A stretch of 64,000 nt of DNA from Megascapheus bottae (taxonomy: Eukaryota > Chordata > Mammalia > Rodentia > Geomyidae). The DNA lies in contig JANJXV010000013.1 in the NCBI GenBank assembly GCA_024803745.1, forward strand, positions 57,003,602 to 57,067,601, given 5' to 3'. A program made the position numbers and the translations under genes. A model generated the notes under the pieces. That model had not been told where the DNA came from. It saw only the letters and a list, made by a program, of their open reading frames with translations, and searched no databases. The first letter of the stretch is position 1. The number at the start of each line of letters is the position of its first letter. This document shows positions 10,201-23,405 of the stretch, piece by piece.

Positions 10201-11783
10201 CTACACTGTGTCAGGAGTGTGTCTACCCTGTGTCAGGTGTGTGTCTACACTGTGTCAGGAGTATGTCTACACTGTGTCAGGAGTGTGTCTACACTGTGTC
10301 AGGAGTGTGTCTCCACTGTGTCAGGAGTGTGTCTACACTGTGTCAGGAGTGTGTCTCCACTGTGTCAGGAGTATGTCTACACTGTGTCAGGAGTGTGTCT
10401 ACACTGTGTCAGGTGTGTATCTCCACTGTGTCAGGAGTGTGTCTCCACTGTGTCAGGAGTGTGTCTACACTGTGTCAGGAGTGTGTCTACACTGTGTCAG
10501 GAGTGTGTCTACACTGTGTCAGGTGTGTGTCTCCACTGTGTCAGGTGTGTGTCTACACTGTGTCAGGAGTGTGTCTACACTGTGTCAGGAGTGTATCTCC
10601 ACTGTGTCAGGAGTGTATCTCCACTGTGTCAGGAGTGTGTCTCCACTGTGTCAGGAGTGTGTCTACACTGTGTCAGGTGTGTGTCTCCACTGTGTCAGGA
10701 ATGTGTCTCCACTGTGTCAGGAGTGTGTCTCCACTGTGTCAGGAGTGTGTCTACCCTGTGTCAGGAGTGTGTCTACCCTGTGTCAGGAGTGTGTCTACCC
10801 TGTGTCAGGAGTGTGTCTACACCGTGTCAGGAATGTGTCTCCACTGTGTCAGGAGTGTGTCTCCACTGTATCAGGAGTGTATCTCCACCGTGTCAGGAGT
10901 GTGTCTACACTGTGTCAGGAGTGTGTCTACACTGTGTCAGGTGTGTGTCTACACTGTGTCAGGTGTGTATCTCCACTGTGTCAGGAGTGTGTCTCCACTG
11001 TGTCAGGAGTATGTCTACACTGTGTCAGGAGTGTGTCTCCACTGTGTCAGAAGTGTGTCTACCCTGTGTCAGGTGTGTGTCTACACTGTGTCAGGAGTGT
11101 GTCTACCCTGTGTCAGGAGTGTGTCTACACTATGTCAGGTGTGTATCTCCACCGTGTCAGGAGTGTGTCTCCACCGTGTCAGGAGTGTGTCTACACTGTG
11201 TCAGGAGTGTGTCTACACCGTGTCAGGAGTGTGTCTACACTGTGTCAGGAGTGTGTCTACCCTGTGTCAGGAGTGTGTCTACACTGTGTCAGGTGTGTAT
11301 CTCCACCGTGTCAGGAGTGTGTCTCCACCGTGTCAGGAGTGTGTCTACACTGTGTCAGGAGTGTGTCTACACCGTGTCAGGAGTGTGTCTACACAGTGTC
11401 AGGAGTGTGTCTACACTGTGTCAGGAGTGTGTCTACACTGTGTCAGGTGTGTGTCTCCACTGTGTCAGGAGTGTGTCTACACTGTGTCAGGAGTGTGTCT
11501 ACCCTGTGTCAGGAGTGTGTCTACACTATGTCAGGTGTGTATCTCCACCGTGTCAGGAGTGTGTCTCCACCGTGTCAGGAGTGTGTCTACACTGTGTCAG
11601 GAGTGTGTCTACACCGTGTCAGGAGTGTGTCTACACTGTGTCAGGAGTGTGTCTACACTGTGTCAGGAGTGTGTCTACACTGTGTCAGGTGTGTGTCTCC
11701 ACTGTGTCAGGAGTGTGTCTACACTGTGTCAGGAGTGTGTCTACCCTGTGTCAGGAGTGTGTCTACACTATGTCAGGTGTGTA

Positions 11784-11995
11784 TCTCCACCGTGTCAGGA
11801 GTGTGTCTCCACCGTGTCAGGAGTGTGTCTGCACCGTGTCAGGAGTGTGTCTACACCGTGTCAGGAGTGTGTCTACACCGTGTCAGGTGTGTGTCTACAC
11901 CGTGTCAGGAGTGTGTCTACACCGTGTCAGGTGTGTGTCTACACCGTGTCAGGAGTGTGTCTACACCGTGTCAGGAGTGTGTCTACACCGTGTCA
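11784..11995 (+). repeat. CpG-bearing array sub-block 1 (truncated)
   Basis: Consecutive units carry ACCGTG instead of ACTGTG, about one CpG per 22 bp. Contains the marker GTCTGCACCGTG (GCAC at 11,831) but ends early, at about 210 bp rather than about 500. Confidence 0.85.
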
Positions 11996-13540
11996 GGTGT
12001 GTGTCTCCACTGTGTCAGGAGTGTGTCTCCACTGTGTCAGGAGTGTGTCTCCACTGTGTCAGGTGTGTGTCTCCACTGTGTCAGGAGTGTGTCTACCCTG
12101 TGTCAGGAGTGTGTCTACCCTGTGTCAGGAGTGTGTCTACACCGTGTCAGGAATGTGTCTCCACTGTGTCAGGAGTGTGTCTCCACTGTGTCAGGAGTGT
12201 GTCTACACTGTGTCAGGAGTGTGTCTCCACTGTGTCAGGAGTGTGTCTACACTGTGTCAGGAGTGTGTCTACACTGTGTCAGGAGTGTGTCTACACTGTG
12301 TCAGGAGTGTATCTCCACTGTGTCAGGAGTATGTCTACACTGTGTCAGGTGTGTATCTCCACTGTGTCAGGAGTGTATCTCCACTGTGTCAGGAGTGTGT
12401 CTCCACTGTGTCAGGAGTGTGTCTACACTGTGTCAGGTGTGTGTCTCCACTGTGTCAGGAATGTGTCTCCACTGTGTCAGGAGTGTGTCTCCACTGTGTC
12501 AGGTGTGTGTCTCCACTGTGTCAGGAGTGTGTCTCCACTGTGTCAGGAGTGTGTCTACACTGTGTCAGGAGTGTGTCTCCACTGTGTCAGGAGTGTGTCT
12601 ACACTGTGTCAGGAGTGTGTCTACACTGTGTCAGGAGTGTGTCTACACTGTGTCAGGAGTGTATCTCCACTGTGTCAGGAGTGTGTCTACACTGTGTCAG
12701 GAGTGTGTCTCCACTGTGTCAGGTGTGTGTCTCCACTGTGTCAGGAGTGTGTCTCCACTGTGTCAGGAGTGTGTCTACACTGTGTCAGGTGTGTGTCTCC
12801 ACTGTGTCAGGAGTGTGTCTACACTGTGTCAGGAGTGTGTCTACACTGTGTCAGGAGTGTGTCTCCACTGTGTCAGGAGTGTGTCTCCACCGTGTCAGGA
12901 GTGTGTCTCCACTGTGTCAGGAGTGTGTCTACACTGTGTCAGGTGTGTGTCTACACTGTGTCAGGTGTGTATCTCCACTGTGTCAGGAGTGTGTCTCCAC
13001 TGTGTCAGGAGTATGTCTACACTGTGTCAGGAGTGTGTCTCCACTGTGTCAGAAGTGTGTCTACCCTGTGTCAGGTGTGTGTCTACACTGTGTCAGGAGT
13101 GTGTCTACCCTGTGTCAGGAGTGTGTCTACACTATGTCAGGTGTGTATCTCCACCGTGTCAGGAGTGTGTCTCCACCGTGTCAGGAGTGTGTCTACACTG
13201 TGTCAGGAGTGTGTCTACACCGTGTCAGGAGTGTGTCTACACTGTGTCAGGAGTGTGTCTACCCTGTGTCAGGAGTGTGTCTACACTATGTCAGGTGTGT
13301 ATCTCCACCGTGTCAGGAGTGTGTCTCCACCGTGTCAGGAGTGTGTCTACACTGTGTCAGGAGTGTGTCTACACCGTGTCAGGAGTGTGTCTACACTGTG
13401 TCAGGAGTGTGTCTACACTGTGTCAGGAGTGTGTCTACACTGTGTCAGGTGTGTGTCTCCACTGTGTCAGGAGTGTGTCTACACTGTGTCAGGAGTGTGT
13501 CTACCCTGTGTCAGGAGTGTGTCTACACTATGTCAGGTGT

Positions 13541-14045
13541 GTATCTCCACCGTGTCAGGAGTGTGTCTCCACCGTGTCAGGAGTGTGTCTGCACCGTGTC
13601 AGGAGTGTGTCTACACCGTGTCAGGAGTGTGTCTACACCGTGTCAGGTGTGTGTCTACACCGTGTCAGGAGTGTGTCTACACCGTGTCAGGTGTGTGTCT
13701 ACACCGTGTCAGGAGTGTGTCTACACCGTGTCAGGAGTGTGTCTACACCGTGTCAGGTGTGTGTCTCCACCGTGTCAGGAGTGTGTCTACACCGTGTCAG
13801 GTGTGTGTCTCCACCGTGTCAGGAGTGTGTCTCCACCGTGTCAGGAGTGTGTCTACACCGTGTCAGGAGTGTGTCTACACCGTGTCAGGTGTGTGTCTAC
13901 ACCGTGTCAGGAGTGTGTCTACACCGTGTCAGGAGTGTGTCTACACCGTGTCAGGAGTGTATCTCCACCGTGTCAGGAGTGTGTCTTCACCGTGTCAGGT
14001 GTGTATCTCCACCGTGTCAGGTGTATATCTCCACCGTGTCAGGAG
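13541..14045 (+). repeat. CpG-bearing array sub-block 2
   Basis: About 23 successive units with CpG. Marker GCAC at 13,591; ends with the rare GTCTTCACCGTG and GTGTATATCTCC units. Confidence 0.88.
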
Positions 14046-15982
14046 TGTATCTCCACTGTGTCAGGAGTGTGTCTACACTGTGTCAGGAGTGTGTCTACAC
14101 TGTGTCAGGAGTGTATCTCCACTGTGTCAGGAGTATGTCTACACTGTGTCAGGAGTGTGTCTACACTGTGTCAGGAGTGTGTCTACACTATGTCAGGTGT
14201 GTATCTCCACTGTGTCAGGTGTGTGTCTACACTGTGTCAGGAGTGTGTCTACACTGTGTCAGGAGTGTGTCTACACTGTGTCAGGAGTGTGTCTACACTG
14301 TGTCAGGTGTGTGTCTACACTGTGTCAGGAGTGTGTCTACACTGTGTCAGGTGTGTGTCTCCACTGTGTCAGGAGTGTGTCTACACTGTGTCAGGTGTGT
14401 GTCTCCACTGTGTCAGGAGTGTGTCTCCACTGTGTCAGGAGTGTGTCTCCACTGTGTCAGGAGTGTGTCTCCACTGTGTCAGGTGTGTGTCTCCACTGTG
14501 TCAGGAGTGTGTCTACCCTGTGTCAGGAGTGTGTCTACCCTGTGTCAGGTGTGTATCTCCACTGTGTCAGGTGTGTGTCTCCACTGTGTCAGGAGTGTGT
14601 CTACACTGTGTCAGGAGTGTGTCTACACTGTGTCAGGAGTGTGTCTCCACTGTGTCAGGAATGTGTCTCCACTGTGTCAGGAGTGTGTCTCCACTGTGTC
14701 AGGTGTGTGTCTCCACTGTGTCAGGAGTGTGTCTACACTGTATCAGGAGTGTGTCTACCCTGTGTCAGGAGTGTGTCTCCACTGTGTCAGGAATGTGTCT
14801 CCACTGTGTCAGGAGTGTGTCTACACTGTGTCAGGAGTGTGTCTACCCTGTGACAGGAGTGTGTCTCCACTGTGTCAGGAATGTGTCTCCACTGTGTCAG
14901 GAGTGTGTCTCCACTGTGTCAGGTGTGTGTCTCCACTGTGTCAGGAGTGTATCTCCACTGTGTCAGGAGTGTGTCTCCACTGTGTCAGGACTGTGTCTAC
15001 ACTGTGTCAGGAGTGTATCTCCACTGTGTCAGGAGTGTATCTCCACTGTGTCAGGAGTGTGTCTACACTGTGTCAGGAGTGTGTCTCCACTGTGTCAGGA
15101 GTGTGTCTACACTGTGTCAGGAGTGTGTCTACACTGTGTCAGGAGTGTGTCTACACTGTGTCAGGAGTGTATCTCCACTGTGTCAGGAGTGTGTCTACAC
15201 TGTGTCAGGAGTGTGTCTCCACTGTGTCAGGTGTGTGTCTCCACTGTGTCAGGAGTGTGTCTCCACTGTGTCAGGAGTGTGTCTACACTGTGTCAGGTGT
15301 GTGTCTCCACTGTGTCAGGAGTGTGTCTACACTGTGTCAGGAGTGTGTCTCCACTGTGTCAGGAGTGTGTCTCCACCGTGTCAGGAGTGTGTCTCCACTG
15401 TGTCAGGAGTGTGTCTACACTGTGTCAGGTGTGTGTCTCCACTGTGTCAGGAGTATGTCTACACTGTGTCAGGAGTGTGTCTCCACTGTGTCAGAAGTGT
15501 GTCTACCCTGTGTCAGGTGTGTGTCTACACTGTGTCAGGAGTGTGTCTACCCTGTGTCAGGAGTGTGTCTACACTATGTCAGGTGTGTATCTCCACCGTG
15601 TCAGGAGTGTGTCTCCACCGTGTCAGGAGTGTGTCTACACTGTGTCAGGAGTGTGTCTACACCGTGTCAGGAGTGTGTCTACACTGTGTCAGGAGTGTGT
15701 CTACCCTGTGTCAGGAGTGTGTCTACACTATGTCAGGTGTGTATCTCCACCGTGTCAGGAGTGTGTCTCCACCGTGTCAGGAGTGTGTCTACACTGTGTC
15801 AGGAGTGTGTCTACACCTTGTCAGGAGTGTGTCTACACTGTGTCAGGAGTGTGTCTACACTGTGTCAGGAGTGTGTCTACACTGTGTCAGGTGTGTGTCT
15901 CCACTGTGTCAGGAGTGTGTCTACACTGTGTCAGGAGTGTGTCTACCCTGTGTCAGGAGTGTGTCTACACTATGTCAGGTGT

Positions 15983-16492
15983 GTATCTCCACCGTGTCAG
16001 GAGTGTGTCTCCACCGTGTCAGGAGTGTGTCTGCACCGTGTCAGGAGTGTGTCTACACCGTGTCAGGAGTGTGTCTACACCGTGTCAGGTGTGTGTCTAC
16101 ACCGTGTCAGGAGTGTGTCTACACCGTGTCAGGTGTGTGTCTACACCGTGTCAGGAGTGTGTCTACACCGTGTCAGGAGTGTGTCTACACCGTGTCAGGT
16201 GTGTGTCTCCACCGTGTCAGGAGTGTGTCTACACCGTGTCAGGTGTGTGTCTCCACCGTGTCAGGAGTGTGTCTCCACCGTGTCAGGAGTGTGTCTACAC
16301 CGTGTCAGGAGTGTGTCTACACCGTGTCAGGTGTGTGTCTACACCGTGTCAGGAGTGTGTCTACACCGTGTCAGGAGTGTGTCTACACCGTGTCAGGAGT
16401 GTATCTCCACCGTGTCAGGAGTGTGTCTTCACCGTGTCAGGTGTGTATCTCCACCGTGTCAGGTGTATATCTCCACCGTGTCAGGAGTGTAT
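15983..16492 (+). repeat. CpG-bearing array sub-block 3
   Basis: Same order of variants as the block at 13.5 kb; marker GCAC at 16,033, 111 unit lengths downstream of the previous marker. Confidence 0.88.
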
Positions 16493-18136
16493 CTCCACTG
16501 TGTCAGGAGTGTGTCTACACTGTGTCAGGAGTGTGTCTACACTGTGTCAGGAGTGTATCTCCACTGTGTCAGGAGTATGTCTACACTGTGTCAGGAGTGT
16601 GTCTACACTGTGTCAGGAGTGTGTCTACACTGTGTCAGGTGTGTATCTCCACTGTGTCAGGTGTGTGTCTACACTGTGTCAGGAGTGTGTCTACACTGTG
16701 TCAGGAGTGTGTCTACACTGTGTCAGGTGTGTGTCTACACTGTGTCAGGAGTGTGTCTACACTGTGTCAGGTGTGTGTCTCCACTGTGTCAGGAGTGTGT
16801 CTACACTGTGTCAGGTGTGTGTCTCCACTGTGTCAGGAGTGTGTCTCCACTGTGTCAGGAGTGTGTCTCCACTGTGTCAGGAGTGTGTCTCCACTGTGTC
16901 AGGTGTGTGTCTCCACTGTGTCAGGAGTGTGTCTACCCTGTGTCAGGAGTGTGTCTACCCTGTGTCAGGTGTGTATCTCCACTGTGTCAGGTGTGTGTCT
17001 CCACTGTGTCAGGAGTGTGTCTACACTGTGTCAGGAGTGTGTCTACACTTTGTCAGGAGTGTGTCTCCACTGTGTCAGGAGTGTGTCTACACTGTGTCAG
17101 GAGTGTGTCTCCACTGTGTCAGGAGTGTGTCTACACTGTGTCAGGTGTGTATCTACACTGTGTCAGGTGTGTATCTACACTGTATCAGGAGTGTGTCTCC
17201 ACTGTGTCAGAAGTGTGTCTACACTGTGTCAGAAGTGTGTCTACACTGTGTCAGGAGTGTGTCTACCCTGTGTCAGGACTGTGTCTCCACTGTGTCAGGA
17301 GTGTGTCTCCACTGTGTCAGGAGTGTGTCTACACTGTGTCAGGAGTGTGTCTACCCTGTGTCAGGAGTGTGTCTCCACTGTGTCAGGAATGTGTCTCCAC
17401 TGTGTCAGGAGTGTGTCTCCACTGTGTCAGGAGTGTGTCTCCACTGTGTCAGGTGTGTATCTACACTGTGTCAGGAGTGTGTCTCCACTGTATCAGGAGT
17501 GTGTCTACACTGTGTCAGGAGTGTGTCTACCCTGTGTCAGGAGTGTGTCTCCACTGTGTCAGGAATGTGTCTCCACTGTGTCAGGAGTGTGTCTCCACTG
17601 TGTCAGGTGTGTGTCTCCACTGTGTTAGGAGTGTGTCTACACTGTGTCAGGTGTGTGTCTCCACTGTGTCAGGAGTGTGTCTACACTGTGTCAGGAGTGT
17701 GTCTCCACTGTGTCAGGAGTGTGTCTCCACTGTGTCAGGAGTGTGTCTCCACTGTGTCAGGAGTGTGTCTCCACCGTGTCAGGAGTGTGTCTCCACTGTG
17801 TCAGGAGTATGTCTACCCTGTGTCAGGAGTGTGTCTACACTATGTCAGGTGTGTATCTACACTGTGTCAGGAGTGTGTCTACACTGTGTCAGGAGTGTGT
17901 CTACACTGTGTCAGGAGTGTGTCTCCACCGTGTCAGGAGTGTGTCTACACTGTGTCAGGAGTGTGTCTACACCGTGTCAGGAGTGTGTCTACACTGTGTC
18001 AGGAGTGTGTCTACACTGTGTCAGGAGTGTGTCTACACTGTGTCAGGTGTGTGTCTCCACTGTGTCAGGAGTGTGTCTACACTGTGTCAGGAGTGTGTCT
18101 ACCCTGTGTCAGGAGTGTGTCTACACTATGTCAGGT

Positions 18137-18647
18137 GTGTATCTCCACCGTGTCAGGAGTGTGTCTCCACCGTGTCAGGAGTGTGTCTGCACCGTGTCAG
18201 GAGTGTGTCTACACCGTGTCAGGAGTGTGTCTACACCGTGTCAGGTGTGTGTCTACACCGTGTCAGGAGTGTGTCTACACCGTGTCAGGTGTGTGTCTAC
18301 ACCGTGTCAGGAGTGTGTCTACACCGTGTCAGGAGTGTGTCTACACCGTGTCAGGTGTGTGTCTCCACCGTGTCAGGAGTGTGTCTACACCGTGTCAGGT
18401 GTGTGTCTCCACCGTGTCAGGAGTGTGTCTCCACCGTGTCAGGAGTGTGTCTACACCGTGTCAGGAGTGTGTCTACACCGTGTCAGGTGTGTGTCTACAC
18501 CGTGTCAGGAGTGTGTCTACACCGTGTCAGGAGTGTGTCTACACCGTGTCAGGAGTGTATCTCCACCGTGTCAGGAGTGTGTCTTCACCGTGTCAGGTGT
18601 GTATCTCCACCGTGTCAGGTGTATATCTCCACCGTGTCAGGAGTGTA
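18137..18647 (+). repeat. CpG-bearing array sub-block 4
   Basis: Marker GCAC at 18,189 (98 units after the previous one). First copy of the 1,386-bp duplication. Confidence 0.88.
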
Positions 18648-20556
18648 TCTCCACTGTGTCAGGAGTGTGTCTACACTGTGTCAGGAGTGTGTCTACACTG
18701 TGTCAGGAGTGTATCTCCACTGTGTCAGGAGTATGTCTACACTGTGTCAGGAGTGTGTCTACACTGTGTCAGGAGTGTGTCTACACTATGTCAGGTGTGT
18801 ATCTCCACTGTGTCAGGTGTGTGTCTACACTGTGTCAGGAGTGTGTCTACACTGTGTCAGGAGTGTGTCTACACTGTGTCAGGAGTGTGTCTACACTGTG
18901 TCAGGTGTGTGTCTACACTGTGTCAGGAGTGTGTCTACACTGTGTCAGGTGTGTGTCTCCACTGTGTCAGGAGTGTGTCTACACTGTGTCAGGTGTGTGT
19001 CTCCACTGTGTCAGGAGTGTGTCTCCACTGTGTCAGGAGTGTGTCTCCACTGTGTCAGGTGTGTGTCTCCACTGTGTCAGGAGTGTGTCTACCCTGTGTC
19101 AGGAGTGTGTCTACCCTGTGTCAGGTGTGTATCTCCACTGTGTCAGGTGTGTGTCTCCACTGTGTCAGATGTGTGTCTCCACTGTGTCAGGAGTGTGTCT
19201 ACACTGTGTCAGGTGTGTATCTCCACTGTGTCAGGAGTGTGTCTACACTGTGTCAGGAGTGTGTCTCCACTGTGTCAGGAGTGTGTCTACACTGTGTCAG
19301 GTGTGTGTCTCCACTGTGTCAGGAGTGTGTCTCCACTGTGTCAGGAGTGTGTCTACACTGTGTCAGGAGTGTGTCTACCCTGTGTCAGGAGTGTGTCTCC
19401 ACTGTGTCAGGAATGTGTCTCCACTGTGTCAGGAGTGTGTCTCCACTGTGTCAGGTGTGTGTCTCCACTGTGTCAGGAGTGTGTCTACCCTGTGTCAGGA
19501 GTGTGTCTACACTATGTCAGGTGTGTATCTCCACCGTGTCAGGAGTGTGTCTCCACCGTGTCAGGAGTGTGTCTGCACCGTGTCAGGAGTGTGTCTACAC
19601 CGTGTCAGGAGTGTGTCTACACCGTGTCAGGTGTGTGTCTACACCGTGTCAGGAGTGTGTCTACACCGTGTCAGGTGTGTGTCTACACCGTGTCAGGAGT
19701 GTGTCTACACCGTGTCAGGAGTGTGTCTACACCGTGTCAGGTGTGTGTCTCCACCGTGTCAGGAGTGTGTCTACACCGTGTCAGGTGTGTGTCTCCACCG
19801 TGTCAGGAGTGTGTCTCCACCGTGTCAGGAGTGTGTCTACACCGTGTCAGGAGTGTGTCTACACCGTGTCAGGTGTGTGTCTACACCGTGTCAGGAGTGT
19901 GTCTACACCGTGTCAGGAGTGTGTCTACACCGTGTCAGGAGTGTATCTCCACCGTGTCAGGAGTGTGTCTTCACCGTGTCAGGTGTGTATCTCCACCGTG
20001 TCAGGTGTATATCTCCACCGTGTCAGGAGTGTATCTCCACTGTGTCAGGAGTGTGTCTACACTGTGTCAGGAGTGTGTCTACACTGTGTCAGGAGTGTAT
20101 CTCCACTGTGTCAGGAGTATGTCTACACTGTGTCAGGAGTGTGTCTACACTGTGTCAGGAGTGTGTCTACACTATGTCAGGTGTGTATCTCCACTGTGTC
20201 AGGTGTGTGTCTACACTGTGTCAGGAGTGTGTCTACACTGTGTCAGGAGTGTGTCTACACTGTGTCAGGAGTGTGTCTACACTGTGTCAGGTGTGTGTCT
20301 ACACTGTGTCAGGAGTGTGTCTACACTGTGTCAGGTGTGTGTCTCCACTGTGTCAGGAGTGTGTCTACACTGTGTCAGGTGTGTGTCTCCACTGTGTCAG
20401 GAGTGTGTCTCCACTGTGTCAGGAGTGTGTCTCCACTGTGTCAGGTGTGTGTCTCCACTGTGTCAGGAGTGTGTCTACCCTGTGTCAGGAGTGTGTCTAC
20501 CCTGTGTCAGGTGTGTATCTCCACTGTGTCAGGTGTGTGTCTCCACTGTGTCAGAT
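18189..20556 (+). repeat. 1,386-bp tandem duplication inside the array (63 units)
   Basis: Two independent markers give the same offset: GCAC at 18,189/19,575 and the private CAGATGTG unit at 19,169/20,555. Confidence 0.9.
19523..20032 (+). repeat. CpG-bearing array sub-block 5
   Basis: Marker GCAC at 19,575, exactly 63 units (1,386 bp) after block 4. Second copy of that duplication. Confidence 0.88.
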
Positions 20557-21258
20557 GTGTGTCTCCACTGTGTCAGGAGTGTGTCTACACTGTGTCAGGT
20601 GTGTATCTCCACTGTGTCAGGAGTGTGTCTACACTGTGTCAGGAGTGTGTCTCCACTGTGTCAGGAGTGTGTCTACACTGTGTCAGGTGTGTGTCTCCAC
20701 TGTGTCAGGAGTGTGTCTACACTGTGTCAGGAGTGTGTCTACACTGTGTCAGGTGTGTGTCTCCACTGTGTCAGGAGTGTGTCTACACTGTGTCAGGAGT
20801 GTGTACACTGTGTCAGGAGTGTGTCTACACTGTGTCAGGAGTGTGTCTACACTGTGTCAGGTGTGTATCTCCACTGTGTCAGGTGTGTATCTACACTGTA
20901 TCAGGAGTGTGTCTACACTGTATCAGGAGTGTGTCTACACTGTGTCAGGAGTGTGTCTACACTGTGTCAGGAGTGTGTCTACACTGTGTCAGGTGTGTGT
21001 CTCCACTGTGTCAGGAGTGTGTCTACACTGTGTCAGGAGTGTGTCTACACTGTGTCAGGTGTGTGTCTCCACTGTGTCAGGAGTGTGTCTACACTGTGTC
21101 AGGAGTGTGTCTACACTGTGTCAGGAGTGTGTCTCCCCTGTGTCAGGAGTGTGTCTCCACTGTGTCAGGAGTGTGTCTACACTGTGTCAGGTGTGTATCT
21201 CCACTGTGTCAGGTGTGTATCTCCACTGTATCAGGAGTGTGTCTCCACTGTGTCAGGA

Positions 21259-22240
21259 GTGTGTACACTGTGTCAGGAGTGTGTCTACACTGTATCAGGA
21301 GTGTGTCTCCAGTGTGTCAGGAGTGTGTACACTGTGTCAGGAGTGTATCTCCACTGTGTCAGGAGTGTTTCTACACTGTGTCAGGAGTGTGTCTACACTG
21401 TGTCAGGAGTGTATCTCCACTGTGTCAGGAGTATGTCTACACTGTGTCAGGAGTGTGTCTATACTGTGTCAGGAGTGTGTCTACACTATGTCAGGTGTGT
21501 ATCTCCACTGTGTCAGGTGTGTGTCTACACTGTGTCAGGAGTGTGTCTACACTGTGTCAGGAGTGTATCTCCACTGTGTCAGGAGTGTGTCTACACTGTG
21601 TCAGGAGTGTGTCTACACTGTGTCAGGAGTGTATCTCCACTGTGTCAGGAGTATGTCTACACTGTGTCAGGAGTGTGTCTACACTGTGTCAGGAGTGTGT
21701 CTACACTGTGTCAGGAGTGTATCTCCACTGTGTCAGGAGTGTGTCTACACTGTGTCAGGAGTGTGTCTTCACTGTGTCAGGAGTGTGTCTACACTGTGTC
21801 AGGAGTGTGTCTACACTGTGTCAGGAGTGTGTCTACACTGTGTCAGGTGTGTGTCTCCACTGTGTCAGGAGTGTGTCTACACTGTGTCAGGAGTGTGTCT
21901 ACACTGTGTCAGGTGTGTGTCTCCACTGTGTCAGGAGTGTGTCTACACTGTGTCAGGAGTGTGTCTACACTGTGTCAGGAGTGTGTCTCCCCTGTGTCAG
22001 GAGTGTGTCTCCACTGTGTCAGGAGTGTGTCTACACTGTGTCAGGTGTGTATCTCCACTGTGTCAGGTGTGTATCTCCACTGTATCAGGAGTGTGTCTCC
22101 ACTGTGTCAGGAGTGTGTACACTGTGTCAGGAGTGTGTCTACACTGTATCAGGAGTGTGTCTCCAGTGTGTCAGGAGTGTGTACACTGTGTCAGGAGTGT
22201 ATCTCCACTGTGTCAGGAGTGTTTCTACACTGTGTCAGGA
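21259..22240 (+). repeat. 854-bp tandem duplication with paired 20-bp units
   Basis: The short-unit pair at 21,259/21,323 recurs at 22,113/22,177, the private CCAGTGTG unit at 21,311 recurs at 22,165, and GTTTCTACAC at 21,367 recurs at 22,221, all offset by 854 bp (37 x 22 plus 2 x 20). Confidence 0.9.
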
Positions 22241-22902
22241 GTGTGTCTACACTGTGTCAGGAGTGTATCTCCACTGTGTCAGGAGTATGTCTACACTGTG
22301 TCAGGAGTGTGTCTATACTGTGTCAGGAGTGTGTCTACACTATGTCAGGTGTGTATCTCCACTGTGTCAGGTGTGTGTCTACACTGTGTCAGGAGTGTGT
22401 CTACACTGTGTCAGGAGTGTATCTCCACTGTGTCAGGAGTGTGTCTACACTGTGTCAGGAGTGTGTCTACACTGTGTCAGGAGTGTATCTCCACTGTGTC
22501 AGGAGTATGTCTACACTGTGTCAGGAGTGTGTCTACACTGTGTCAGGAGTGTGTCTACACTGTGTCAGGAGTGTATCTCCACTGTGTCAGGAGTGTGTCT
22601 ACACTGTGTCAGGAGTGTATCTCCCCTGTGTCAGGTGTGTGTCTCCACTGTGTCAGGAGTGTGTCTACACTGTGTCAGGAGTGTGTCTCCACTGTGTCAG
22701 GAGTGTGTCTCCACTGTGTCAGGAGTGTGTCTACACTGTGTCAGGAGTGTGTCTACCCTGTGTCAGGAGTGTGTCTCCACTGTGTCAGGAATGTGTCTCC
22801 ACTGTGTCAGGAGTGTGTCTCCACTGTGTCAGGTGTGTGTCTCCACTGTGTCAGGAGTGTGTCTACCCTGTGTCAGGAGTGTGTCTACACTATGTCAGGT
22901 GT

Positions 22903-23405
22903 GTATCTCCACCGTGTCAGGAGTGTGTCTCCACCGTGTCAGGAGTGTGTCTGCACCGTGTCAGGAGTGTGTCTACACCGTGTCAGGAGTGTGTCTACAC
23001 CGTGTCAGGTGTGTGTCTACACCGTGTCAGGAGTGTGTCTACACCGTGTCAGGTGTGTGTCTACACCGTGTCAGGAGTGTGTCTACACCGTGTCAGGAGT
23101 GTGTCTACACCGTGTCAGGTGTGTGTCTCCACCGTGTCAGGAGTGTGTCTACACCGTGTCAGGTGTGTGTCTCCACCGTGTCAGGAGTGTGTCTCCACCG
23201 TGTCAGGAGTGTGTCTACACCGTGTCAGGAGTGTGTCTACACCGTGTCAGGTGTGTGTCTACACCGTGTCAGGAGTGTGTCTACACCGTGTCAGGAGTGT
23301 GTCTACACCGTGTCAGGAGTGTATCTCCACCGTGTCAGGAGTGTGTCTCCACCGTGTCAGGTGTGTATCTCCACCGTGTCAGGTGTATATCTCCACCGTG
23401 TCAGG
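22903..23405 (+). repeat. CpG-bearing array sub-block 6
   Basis: Marker GCAC at 22,953. The unit near 23,342 reads CTCCACCGTG where the other full blocks have CTTCACCGTG, a private difference. Confidence 0.88.
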
